From positions 62,001 through 126,000 of the forward strand of contig JBFMAV010000002.1 of assembly GCA_040755535.1 (NCBI GenBank): a DNA stretch of 64,000 nucleotides, read 5' to 3'. Positions 9,207-16,777 of this stretch are shown piece after piece. The notes beneath the pieces were generated by a model. The model had not been told where the DNA came from. It ran no database searches and worked only from the letters and a program-made list of their open reading frames with translations. Positions within the stretch are counted from its first letter, which is position 1. The number at the start of each line of letters is the position of its first letter. The DNA is from Aquabacter sp040755535 (lineage in GTDB: Bacteria > Pseudomonadota > Alphaproteobacteria > Rhizobiales > Xanthobacteraceae). The translations under genes were made by a program, and so were the position numbers.

Positions 9207-9543
9207 GTCATCCCCCCATTGCAAGGTGATTTTCGGATCCAATGCTGAATTGCGATCCGAAGCTTGCGTGAAGCTTTCGAGACACTGGATCCAAAATGGA
9301 TGAAACTGAGGCGCGAATTTACCCCGACCGCGTGCGAGCGAGGAGGTTGTGCACCTTGAGGGACCGGCTTACCCGTCGGCAGCAGCCGTTTGCGACGCTT
9401 GGGACTGCGCAGGTGACCGGTGGCTGCAGCCGCGAGAGACACTTGCCCCGTTAGGCGCGGCTGGGAGCTCGCATGCCTGTGCTGAAACCGCAGGGCGCGC
9501 GCCAGCGTTGTCTGTGCATCCTAATGGAATCTGGAGACAGATC
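9207..9543. promoter_or_regulatory. Divergent intergenic region with two consecutive hairpins
   Basis: No gene is apparent in these 337 bases. Near the chemoreceptor start are two adjacent inverted repeats. In the first, TTCGGATC (9232-9239) pairs with GATCCGAA (9254-9261), with AAT/ATT inside. In the second, AAGCTT (9260-9265) repeats across a 5-base loop at 9271-9276. They would fall in the 5' leader of the chemoreceptor mRNA, 26 bases or more upstream of its GTG start. A GGAGA sequence just before 9544 serves the rightward small gene. Confidence 0.45.
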
Positions 9544-9720
9544 ATGTCAGCGCCTGGAAAAAGCAGCCCCAAGCATGGGGCGGGCAACACGATCGGCACC
9601 TATCAGGACAGCAAGCGTCCGGAATACGACGAAGCGGAAGAGAAGGCTGAGGACGCGCAGCTTCCGCACGGCAGTTCGGCACCTTCGCGCGACCATGCTC
9701 CTAAGAGCAAACCCGAATAG
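9544..9720 (+). CDS. Small hydrophilic protein of unknown function
   Basis: This 58-residue protein is rich in Lys, Glu, Ser and Pro. It has no hydrophobic core and looks intrinsically disordered. A GGAGA ribosome site lies 8 to 9 bases before the ATG. The composition resembles small stress-related or general alphaproteobacterial proteins, but I do not recognise a family. It stands alone between divergent and convergent neighbours. Confidence 0.5.
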   Translation: MSAPGKSSPKHGAGNTIGTYQDSKRPEYDEAEEKAEDAQLPHGSSAPSRDHAPKSKPE

Positions 9721-9780
9721 CGTTCATCACCGGTCGCCGCCCGGCACACAGTCGGACGGCGACCCAAGGGATGGTCCGCT

Positions 9781-11049
9781 TCAGGCCGTGAGCGCCTGCA
9801 GCTCTGCGATTTTTTTCTTGAGCGCGCGGATCTCTTCGAATTTGCGAGTGACATCTCGCAGCGTGCTCACCATGCCCGTCACTTTGCCTGCGTCGTCCTT
9901 CAGCATGACGATCGTGAATTCAAGCGACAGCCGACTCCCATCCTTATGGAGCCCGGGAACCGCCAGCATATCGCCGGCCCCGTAGTGGCTGACACCGGTG
10001 GCGACGGTGTGGTGATAACCGTCCCAATGCCGGGCTCGAAGAGGTTCTGGAATGATGATGTCGAGCGACTGTCCGAGGGCTTCCTGCGCCGAAAATCCGA
10101 AAATGCGCTCCGCCCCCGGGTTCCAGGCGACAATGCGGCCTTCCCGGTCGCTCGCCAACACGGCATCCGCCGAGCTTGTCAGGAGCGCCGTGCCGATGGA
10201 TGTTGCATCGAAGCCGGATGCCGTGGGCGAGAGCGCCAGCGAGGCGCCAGGAAGCGTTTCGTCGAGTACCGCGAAGTCGCCAAAAAATTCAGTCCGGATT
10301 CGCGCAGCGGGAACACCAGCCCGCCTCAGACCGGTGACCAAATCCCGCATGAATCCGAGCGGGCCGCAGACGAAGAAATCGCATTCTGCGAGAGGCAGGC
10401 GGCGAGCCAGGAATTCCATCGAAACATGGCCGCGTTCGTCATAGTCCCGTCCGACCACATCCGTTGCCCGGGGCCGGGAATAGAATACGGTGGATGTCAC
10501 GGCGGGACGGCTCGCGGACAAAGTCCGCACTTGCGCCCCGAACGCGTGGGTGCTTCCGTCGCGCGTGGCATGAACGAAGTCGATCTGCGTGCCGGGATCG
10601 GCCGCTTCGAGCATCGCCATCATGGGCGTAATGCCCACTCCCGCGCTGAGCAGCACAAGACGGCGCGTCACTTCTTCCGGAAGATAAAAATCGCCCGACG
10701 GCGGCAGCAGATCGAGGGCGGTACCGGGAACGGCGTGTTCATGCAGCCATCGCGAAACAGCCCCCTCCGATTCACGCTTCACGGAAATCCGCAGCATGGA
10801 GCCCCCAGGAGGCGCAGACAGGGTGTAGTTCCGAAATCCGCCCGGTGCCCCCTCTCCTGTTGGCCGCAAGGTGATGTGCTGACCTGCGTGGTAGGGAGGC
10901 AGCCCCCCTCCATCGAGCGGACGCAGCCAGAAGGAGGTGATGATCCCGCTCTCTTCCGAACGATGGTCGACCCAGAACGGGCGCCAACTGGTCCAAGCCT
11001 TGGCCTTCGCTTGCGCGTCCGCGCGGTTGCCCACCTTCTCGACTGTCAT
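9781..11049 (-). CDS. Ferredoxin-NAD(P) reductase module fused to a C-terminal PAS domain
   Basis: The 422-residue protein starts with a flavodoxin/ferredoxin-reductase module of the flavohaemoglobin type. R-N-Y-T-L-S (73-78) is the FAD site, G-V-G-I-T-P-M-M (138-145) the NAD(P) site, and C-G-P-L-G-F-M (228-234) the C-terminal reductase motif. Residues 285-405 form a PAS domain: W-N-P-G-A-E-R-I-F-G-F, then H-W-D-G-Y, then H-K-D-G-S-R. A short coiled coil ends the chain. There is no globin and no 2Fe-2S domain. His355 in the PAS domain lines up, by eye, with the haem-ligating histidine of FixL. Function unknown; possibly a redox sensor. Start at 11049 precedes the reductase fold. Confidence 0.8.
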   Translation of the reverse strand: MTVEKVGNRADAQAKAKAWTSWRPFWVDHRSEESGIITSFWLRPLDGGGLPPYHAGQHITLRPTGEGAPGGFRNYTLSAPPGGSMLRISVKRESEGAVSRWLHEHAVPGTALDLLPPSGDFYLPEEVTRRLVLLSAGVGITPMMAMLEAADPGTQIDFVHATRDGSTHAFGAQVRTLSASRPAVTSTVFYSRPRATDVVGRDYDERGHVSMEFLARRLPLAECDFFVCGPLGFMRDLVTGLRRAGVPAARIRTEFFGDFAVLDETLPGASLALSPTASGFDATSIGTALLTSSADAVLASDREGRIVAWNPGAERIFGFSAQEALGQSLDIIIPEPLRARHWDGYHHTVATGVSHYGAGDMLAVPGLHKDGSRLSLEFTIVMLKDDAGKVTGMVSTLRDVTRKFEEIRALKKKIAELQALTA

Positions 11050-11299
11050 CGGCGCATCTCCCTGCGGCGGGGACTCTTGCGCCCCTTCCGCTGCTTCTCG
11101 CACAGTTTGTAATAGCCCTAAGGCGACGTCGAGACGGTCACCGCGGGCAGACTGAACCAAAGCGACGGATATTGCGTTCCCATTCCAAGCCAAACTGGCA
11201 CAGCTCTCGGCGGGGCCTGCTGCATTCTGCCATTCGGGTCTCGCTAGGGGGAACGCGATCGCGCGGTGCGTTTGATTGCCGAACGCGTGTGCACGCGAC

Positions 11300-12499
11300 T
11301 CATTTCGGCGTGCATTTCACCTGCACGGTGTAGGATTTCCCGCCCTGCGCGATTGCGACCGCAGAGAGCGGGTCGGCGGTCTCGGCCTCTTGCGGGTCCA
11401 CGGAATTGGCGCGCAGGAAACTCGCCACGAGATCCGACTTGATGCCGAAATTGACGTTCTGGGGAAAGGAGCCGCCCGATTTCAGCGCCGCCACCTCGCT
11501 CAACTTCGCCTGCGTGACGCCGACCAGAAGCCCCGACGTATCAACGATCGGACCGCCGGAGTTTCCCGCTTGGATCGGAGCGGTCAGTTGCAGCGATCGG
11601 GTATCGTTTCCTGGCCCGGCCAGGGAAGACACGATGCCGCTGGTGAAGTTCAAGCCGTTATCCAGCTGTCCGGCCAGCGGGAAGCCCATCACGAAGACCG
11701 TTTCGCCCAATTGCAGGTGTTTGCGGCGAAACCGCGCGGGCGTCGTCGTCTGCGCGCTCTTCACCTTCAAGAGGGCGAGATCGTTGGCGGTATCGGTGGC
11801 GACGATGCGCGCCGCCCCATAGCCCGAAATCACAGCTTCCTCGCATCCTTCGATGACATGGGCATTGGTCAATGCCGCGCCATCGGCGGTGACGAAGAAG
11901 CCGCTGCCGGTGGACAAGTCCCCACCCTCGGTCTTTCCGCCATCTCGCGCACTGTCGCCCTCGCCCTTACCACGCTTGCCGCCGCTCACCTCGGATTTGG
12001 TGTCCTTGTAGCGATCAGCGCAATCGAGCAGCGCGGCCAGCATGGCGGCGGTGCCGTCCAGGCGAAACCCGGCGGTGCGGCCGGAGAAGAACACCCGCAG
12101 CAGCCGGCCTTGGCGAAATTCGTTGAACAGCGACACATCGTCCGGCAGCGGAATAAGCAGGAAATCCTTGTCCTCGGCCGTCGCTGTCGCCTTGCGGGTG
12201 CGGCCGGAATCCACCTGATAGCTCACCTGGACGCGCTGGTCCTTCTTGAACCGCACGGGGGAATCGAACACCGCCATGTTCCAGGAAAAATCAGCGCCGA
12301 TCTGGAAGGCGAGAACCATTCCGCTCTCATATTCCGCGGAGGCCACACAATTGCTGAAGGCGCCGGTCGTGTCGTCGGTATAGGCGTGAACGTCCCAGCC
12401 ACGCACCTCGAACTCCGCCACTTGACGGGCACTTGCCGCACCAGGCGCAAATGCGCACCAAGCGGCCAGCAGAAGTGCGAGCAAGCCGATGCGCCTCAT
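11300..12499 (-). CDS. Secreted trypsin-like serine protease (S1C/DegP-like catalytic domain, no PDZ)
   Basis: The 399-residue protein has a signal peptide (residues 1-24) and an unassigned N-terminal region of about 140 residues. A charged linker follows (165-195), then a chymotrypsin-fold protease: T-N-A-H-V with H214, the N-D-L-A-L-L strand with D240, and A-G-N-S-G-G-P with S314, a complete catalytic triad. The protease domain is DegP-like, but there is no PDZ domain after it, so this is not DegP itself. The N-terminal region may bind substrate or block the site. The gene stands alone. Confidence 0.85.
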   Translation of the reverse strand: MRRIGLLALLLAAWCAFAPGAASARQVAEFEVRGWDVHAYTDDTTGAFSNCVASAEYESGMVLAFQIGADFSWNMAVFDSPVRFKKDQRVQVSYQVDSGRTRKATATAEDKDFLLIPLPDDVSLFNEFRQGRLLRVFFSGRTAGFRLDGTAAMLAALLDCADRYKDTKSEVSGGKRGKGEGDSARDGGKTEGGDLSTGSGFFVTADGAALTNAHVIEGCEEAVISGYGAARIVATDTANDLALLKVKSAQTTTPARFRRKHLQLGETVFVMGFPLAGQLDNGLNFTSGIVSSLAGPGNDTRSLQLTAPIQAGNSGGPIVDTSGLLVGVTQAKLSEVAALKSGGSFPQNVNFGIKSDLVASFLRANSVDPQEAETADPLSAVAIAQGGKSYTVQVKCTPK

Positions 12500-12827
12500 C
12501 CCCTTCCCGCTCCCCTTGCCCGCCGCCGATGCCGCGCGTTTAGAAACTCAACGCCCGCATATCGGGCCGCAACGCGGATCTGCCGATTAGCATGCCCTCT
12601 TGCCAGCCCGCGCGCGCCGCAACGTCGCAACGATACCGGTGAAGCGGCAGTCCGACTAGGGGCCGACCCGAGCGGTCGGATGCAGCCCGCGCGCACTGTT
12701 CACGTCCCACCTGGGGATCGCCCCACGGTCGATCGACATCGAAGAGCCGTCAGGTCCTGCCGGAACCACAAAAAAGAGGCGCGCGGATCAACCGCGCGCC
12801 TCAGTGTTGAATCAGGTCAGGACTGGC
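12500..12827. other. Intergenic region, no gene recognised
   Basis: These 328 bases hold the presumed promoter of the protease gene on the minus strand and, at the other end, a clear minus-strand terminator for the TctC-like gene. I see no open frame with family features and no repeat. Confidence 0.6.
12770..12802 (-). terminator. Rho-independent terminator of the TctC-like gene
   Basis: GAGGCGCGCGG (12776-12786) pairs perfectly with CCGCGCGCCTC (12792-12802) around a 5-base loop. Read on the minus strand it is followed by six T. It lies 26 bases past the stop of the binding-protein gene. Confidence 0.85.
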
Positions 12828-13799
12828 TCACTGAACCGGCTTGTCGATGACCGTCTTCCAGATGCCCATTTCCTTCTCGAACATCTTGAGATGAGACCCG
12901 GGTCCGCGTTCGGCGGGCGGGAAAACGCTGGTCCCCACATCCGCGAAACGCTGCTGGATGCTGGGGTCCTCCAGCGCCTTCCGGAGCGCCGCATTCAGCT
13001 TGTTCACGATATCCGCGGGCGTACCCTTGGGGGCGTACAGTCCGTGCCAGATGACGAAATCGAAATCCTTCAGCCCCGCTTCTTGCAGCGTCGGCAGGTC
13101 CTTGAGGATTTCGAGCCGCTTTGCCGACGTCACCGCAAAGGGCTTGACGGTACCGCCCTTGATCTGAGGGACAGCGGTGGTGGACTGCTCGCAGAGGAGG
13201 TCCACCTGACCGCCCATGAGATCGTTCATCGCCGGCCCGGTCCCGCGATACCCGACGTCCGTCATCTTCACATCCAGGGCCTTCTGCAGCAATTGCGCAC
13301 AGAGATAGGAATTGGAGCCGACACCGGCATGGGCAATGGTCGTCTTGCTGCCATCCGCCTTCACCTGAGCGATCAGCTCGGCGACATTATTTGCCGGATA
13401 ATCCTTCTTCGAAAGCACCACCATGGGGCCGTAATTGATCAGGCCGATGGTATCGAACGCCTTGGCAGTGTCATAGGATAGGCTGGCATAAAGCGAGGCG
13501 CTGGCAGCCAGCGCCACGTGATGGATAAGGATGGTGTAACCATCCGGCGTGGCCTTCGCCAAGCGGCCGGCGCCTGTGGTGCCCCCGGCTCCGACCACCG
13601 GTTCGATCACGATCGACTGCCCGAGCGTGGCGGACATGCTCTGACCGAGCAGGCGCGCGATCGCATCGCTCGGTCCGCCGGCGGAATAGGGAACAATCAA
13701 GGTGATCGGGCGGGTCGGAAATGATTGTGCGTTTGCCCCCCCGGCACTCATGGCCAGTCCCAGAACACCTGCAGCAACCCACTTGAACAAACCAACCAT
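12828..13799 (-). CDS. TctC/Bug-family periplasmic solute-binding protein
   Basis: The 323-residue protein has a signal peptide (cleavage after A-N-A-Q around residue 25). The mature part opens with F-P-T-R-P-I-T-L-I-V-P-Y-S-A-G-G-P-S-D, the standard Bug-family N-terminus that wraps the carboxylate ligand. Family members deliver carboxylic acids to tripartite tricarboxylate transporters. No TctA/TctB membrane subunits are nearby, so it is an orphan. It diverges from suyAB, and sulfolactate clusters elsewhere use TTT-type transporters, which suggests sulfolactate as ligand (inference). A TTTGGAGGAAAG ribosome site precedes the ATG at 13799. Confidence 0.85.
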   Translation of the reverse strand: MVGLFKWVAAGVLGLAMSAGGANAQSFPTRPITLIVPYSAGGPSDAIARLLGQSMSATLGQSIVIEPVVGAGGTTGAGRLAKATPDGYTILIHHVALAASASLYASLSYDTAKAFDTIGLINYGPMVVLSKKDYPANNVAELIAQVKADGSKTTIAHAGVGSNSYLCAQLLQKALDVKMTDVGYRGTGPAMNDLMGGQVDLLCEQSTTAVPQIKGGTVKPFAVTSAKRLEILKDLPTLQEAGLKDFDFVIWHGLYAPKGTPADIVNKLNAALRKALEDPSIQQRFADVGTSVFPPAERGPGSHLKMFEKEMGIWKTVIDKPVQ

Positions 13800-13897
13800 C
13801 AGCTTTCCTCCAAAGGCTTCACCCCAAATACGCGCTGCTAACGCTATGACGCTGCACGCTTTTTCGTGAGTTTTGATCAGGCCGACCGGAACCGTGC

Positions 13898-13946
13898 TTG
13901 ACACCGCCGCCCGATTAACTCATCTATCACACGTCTTATAGAAGAC
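13898..13946 (+). promoter_or_regulatory. Candidate suyA promoter and GntR-type operator
   Basis: TTGACA at 13898-13903 could be the -35 box of suyAB; the -10 region around 13921-13927 is weak. Immediately downstream lies the palindrome GTCTTATAGAAGAC (13933-13946) with 5-base perfect arms. The GTCTTATA half recurs in inverted orientation at 17798-17805, between slcC and the GntR gene. The shared site in both divergent regions is seen directly; its use as the operator is inference. Confidence 0.5.
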
Positions 13947-13987
13947 TTCAGCCGGAACGGCAAGTCGCAAGAGGCGAGGAGGCAAAC

Positions 13988-14275
13988 GTGAGTGCGCCGC
14001 ACCTGTTGGTTCATGAAAAGAAAGATACGGTTGGCGTCGTGGTGGTCGAGGGCCTGAAGGCGGGCACCGACATGCTGTGCGTCATCACCCACGACAATTC
14101 GGCGTTCCACCTCACCTCCAAGATGGATGTGCCGATCGGCCATAAGGTGGCCCTCGTGGACATCAAGGCCGGCGACACCATCTGGAAGTACGGCCAGGAC
14201 ATCGGCATCGCCAAGGCGGACATCGCCAAGGGCGAGCACCTTCACGTCCATAATGCCAAGACCAAGCGTTGGTGA
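13988..14275 (+). CDS. suyA: (2R)-3-sulfolactate sulfo-lyase small subunit (UxaA N-terminal/SAF-like)
   Basis: The 95-residue protein is a stand-alone SAF-like domain corresponding to the N-terminus of altronate dehydratase (UxaA): H-E-K-K-D-T-V-G-V-V-V near the start and the D-I-x-x-G-D-x-I-W-K-Y-G-Q-x-I-G motif later. With SuyB it forms the lyase that cleaves (R)-3-sulfolactate to pyruvate and sulfite. The split UxaA arrangement also occurs in other acid dehydratases. The sulfolactate assignment rests on the two flanking dehydrogenase genes. A GAGGAGG ribosome site sits 6 to 8 bases before the ATG. Confidence 0.75.
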   Translation: MSAPHLLVHEKKDTVGVVVVEGLKAGTDMLCVITHDNSAFHLTSKMDVPIGHKVALVDIKAGDTIWKYGQDIGIAKADIAKGEHLHVHNAKTKRW

Positions 14276-14282
14276 GGCCGTC

Positions 14283-15563
14283 ATGTCCGAAATCTCAATG
14301 TTCCATGCCCAGACCGCGCAGAACCCCTTCAATGGCGGCGCGCCCGACCAGTTGGTGACGAAGGCGACCCCCACAACCCTCGCCTCCGCTGATTACAAGA
14401 ATGCGACCTTTACGGGTTGGCGGCGCGAGAATGGCCGCGTCGGCGTGCGTAACCATGTCGTCCTGTTGCCGCTGGACGACCTGTCCAACGCCGCCTGCGA
14501 GGCCGTCGCCAATATGGTCAAAGGCACCATGGCGCTGCCGCACGCCTATGGCCGCCTCCAGTTCGGTGCCGACCTCGACCTGCATTTCCGCACCCTGATC
14601 GGCATCGGATCGAACCCGAATGTCGCGGCTGTGGTAGTGATCGGCATCGAGGACCAGTGGACGAACACGGTCGTCGAAGGCATCGCCAAGACCGGCAAGC
14701 CCGTTGTGGGCTTCGGCATCGAGGGACACGGCGACATCGCCACCATCGCCAAGGCAGCATATCAGGCGAAGAAGTTCGTCCAGTGGGCCACCGAGCTGCC
14801 GCGTGAGACCTGCTCCATCTCCGAACTTTGGGTGTCCACCAAGTGCGGCGAGAGCGACACGACGACGGGCCTCTCCTCCTGCCCGACCGTCGGCAACATG
14901 TATGACAAGCTGATCCCGCATGGCATTTACGGCGTGTTCGGCGAGACCTCCGAAATCACCGGCGCCGAGCACCTCTGCAAGGAGCGTGCAGCCTCTCCGG
15001 AGATCGCGGAGAAGTGGTACAAGATGTGGAAGTCCTACCAGGACGACGTGATCGAAGCCCACAAGACCAACGACCTATCCGACAGCCAGCCCACCAAGGG
15101 CAACATTGCCGGCGGCCTCACCACCATCGAGGAAAAGGCCCTCGGCAATCTCGAAAAGATCGGCCGCGAGTGCAAGTTCATCGACGCGCTTGAGCCGGCG
15201 GAAGCACCGGCCAAGGGTCCCGGCCTCTATTACATGGACACGTCCTCGGCGGCCGCCGAATGCGTGACCCTGATGGCGGCGGCGGGCTATGTGATCCACA
15301 CCTTCCCCACCGGGCAGGGCAATGTGATCGGCAACCCCATCGTCCCCGTCATCAAGATCTCGGGCAATCCGCGCACGATCCGCACCATGGGCGAGCATAT
15401 CGACGTGGACGTGTCCGGCGTGCTCCGCCGCGACATGACCATCCCGCAGGCCGGTGACGCGCTGATCGACATGATCATCCGCACGGCAAACGGCCGCCTC
15501 ACGGCCGCCGAGAGCCTCGGCCACCGCGAATTCGTGATGACCAAGCTCTATCGCAGCGCCTGA
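14283..15563 (+). CDS. suyB: (2R)-3-sulfolactate sulfo-lyase large subunit (UxaA C-terminal family)
   Basis: The 426-residue protein corresponds to the catalytic part of altronate dehydratase-family enzymes. Segments G-V-R-N-H-V, C-G-E-S-D-T-T-T-G and S-C-P-T-V-G contain the conserved cysteine/acidic residues expected to bind the active-site metal, and F-T-T/P-T-G-Q-G-N-like H-T-F-P-T-G-Q-G-N lies near the C-terminal third. It begins 7 bases after suyA and is certainly cotranscribed with it. Product: pyruvate plus sulfite from (R)-sulfolactate. A related acid dehydratase (altronate or galactarate type) is the alternative if the neighbours were misread. Confidence 0.78.
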   Translation: MSEISMFHAQTAQNPFNGGAPDQLVTKATPTTLASADYKNATFTGWRRENGRVGVRNHVVLLPLDDLSNAACEAVANMVKGTMALPHAYGRLQFGADLDLHFRTLIGIGSNPNVAAVVVIGIEDQWTNTVVEGIAKTGKPVVGFGIEGHGDIATIAKAAYQAKKFVQWATELPRETCSISELWVSTKCGESDTTTGLSSCPTVGNMYDKLIPHGIYGVFGETSEITGAEHLCKERAASPEIAEKWYKMWKSYQDDVIEAHKTNDLSDSQPTKGNIAGGLTTIEEKALGNLEKIGRECKFIDALEPAEAPAKGPGLYYMDTSSAAAECVTLMAAAGYVIHTFPTGQGNVIGNPIVPVIKISGNPRTIRTMGEHIDVDVSGVLRRDMTIPQAGDALIDMIIRTANGRLTAAESLGHREFVMTKLYRSA

Positions 15564-15569
15564 AGGACG

Positions 15570-15597
15570 GGGGGCGCTTCGCGGCGCCCCCTTTTCC
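15570..15597 (+). terminator. Rho-independent terminator after suyB
   Basis: GGGGGCGC (15570-15577) pairs with GCGCCCCC (15584-15591) and is followed by TTTTCC, 7 bases past the suyB stop. Confidence 0.85.
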
Positions 15598-15643
15598 ACG
15601 TGGCGCCCTCAAAACACGCCTCGAACAACATTGTGACCGACTG

Positions 15644-15669
15644 CGGCGCCCTCGGGCGCCGTTTCTTTT
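15644..15669 (+). terminator. Second plus-strand terminator-like hairpin
   Basis: CGGCGCCC (15644-15651) pairs with GGGCGCCG (15654-15661), but the TC loop is only 2 bases, so the top pair would open. TTTCTTTT follows. It would back up the first suyB terminator. Confidence 0.6.
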
Positions 15670-15680
15670 CGCACCCAATG

Positions 15681-15709
15681 AAAAGGCCCGCATGGAAGAC
15701 CATGCGGGC
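15681..15709 (-). terminator. Rho-independent terminator of the slcC-comC unit
   Basis: GCCCGCATGG (15686-15695) pairs with CCATGCGGGC (15700-15709). On the minus strand the hairpin is followed by CCTTTTCATT. It sits 64 bases past the comC stop, facing the suyB terminators. Confidence 0.8.
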
Positions 15710-15772
15710 GATTCAGAGGGGCCGGATCGCGTCAGGAAGTTCCCTCTCCCAGGTCCGGGAGAGAGAAAGGAC

Positions 15773-16777
15773 TCACTGCCCCGCGCGGTAGCGCAGATCG
15801 GCGGCGAGATCGTCGGGAATGCTGATTCCGTCGCTCGCAGCCTTGGCACGCGCGGCAATCCGCCGGTCGCCCGGCAGCCGCGTGCCGTCCTGTGCCAGGA
15901 TGGCGCCCAACAGGATTTCCAGCCGGTCCGAGAAGCGCTCTCCCCCGAGGCGCGCGCCGTCCATCACGATAAACAGGTGGCCGATGGAGGGAGAGGGGCC
16001 GTCCGCCGTGAAGAAGGACGAGGCCTCAAAACCGAACTGGCCGCCCGTCAGCGCGGCGGCAAGGATTTCCACCATGAGCACCAAAGCCGCGCCCTTGGCA
16101 TCGCCCACGGGCAGCATGGTGCCCGCAAGCGCCGCCTTGGCATCGGTGGTGGGCTTGCCGTCCGCGTCCAGCGCCCAGTCGGCGGGGATGGGCTGTCCAC
16201 GCTGTGCCGCCACCATGATCTTGCCCCGCGCCACCTTGCTGAGCGACGCGTCGATGACGAGCGGCGGCCTGCCAGCGCGCGGCACGGCGAAGGCGACGGG
16301 ATTGGTGCCGAAGACGCCCTGCGCCCCGCCCCAGGGCGCGATGGCGGCGGGGGAATTGGTGAAGGCGAGGCCAACAAGGCCCCGCTCCGCCAGCCATTCC
16401 ACATGATGTCCCATGGCGCCGGCATGATGGGAGGCGTGAACCGCCACCCCCACAAGGCCCGTGAGCGTGACCCGCTCCGCCGCCGCCGCAAGGCCGGCTG
16501 CCACGGCGGGAAATGCGAAGCCGCAGCCTGCATCCACCCTCAGGGTCGCGCTCGCCGTCCATTCAAGCTTCGGGACCGCCGCGCCCTGGACCTTGCCGGT
16601 CTTTACCTGGTCCGCATAGGCAGGCAGGCGGGATAGGCCATGGCTCGCAATGCCATCCGCATCCGCCGCCACCAGAGCGGCGGCGGTGATAGCGGCATTT
16701 TCAGGCGAGGTGCCGGCGGCAATGAGTGCGGCCTTCGCAAGCTCGCGCGCGGCCTCGAGCGTCAGGGTGACAGGCAT
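15773..16777 (-). CDS. comC: Malate/L-lactate dehydrogenase family; likely (R)-sulfolactate dehydrogenase
   Basis: The 334-residue protein belongs to the type-2 malate/L-lactate/sulfolactate dehydrogenase family. D-G-I-A-S-H-G-L-S-R-L follows the N-terminal helices, A-S-H-H-A-G-A-M-G-H-H is the catalytic/NAD loop, and F-G-T-N-P-V-A-F-A-V-P occurs mid-protein. Family members include ComC, which oxidises or reduces (R)-sulfolactate and sulfopyruvate with NAD(H). Together with SlcC it would invert (S)-sulfolactate to the (R) isomer that SuyAB cleaves. Its ATG overlaps the slcC stop by one base (TGATG), so translation is coupled. Confidence 0.8.
   Translation of the reverse strand: MPVTLTLEAARELAKAALIAAGTSPENAAITAAALVAADADGIASHGLSRLPAYADQVKTGKVQGAAVPKLEWTASATLRVDAGCGFAFPAVAAGLAAAAERVTLTGLVGVAVHASHHAGAMGHHVEWLAERGLVGLAFTNSPAAIAPWGGAQGVFGTNPVAFAVPRAGRPPLVIDASLSKVARGKIMVAAQRGQPIPADWALDADGKPTTDAKAALAGTMLPVGDAKGAALVLMVEILAAALTGGQFGFEASSFFTADGPSPSIGHLFIVMDGARLGGERFSDRLEILLGAILAQDGTRLPGDRRIAARAKAASDGISIPDDLAADLRYRAGQ

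Noticed and set aside
11276..12850. 524-codon open frame on the plus strand
   Set aside because: It is the antisense shadow of the serine protease gene, whose triad and signal peptide are clear.
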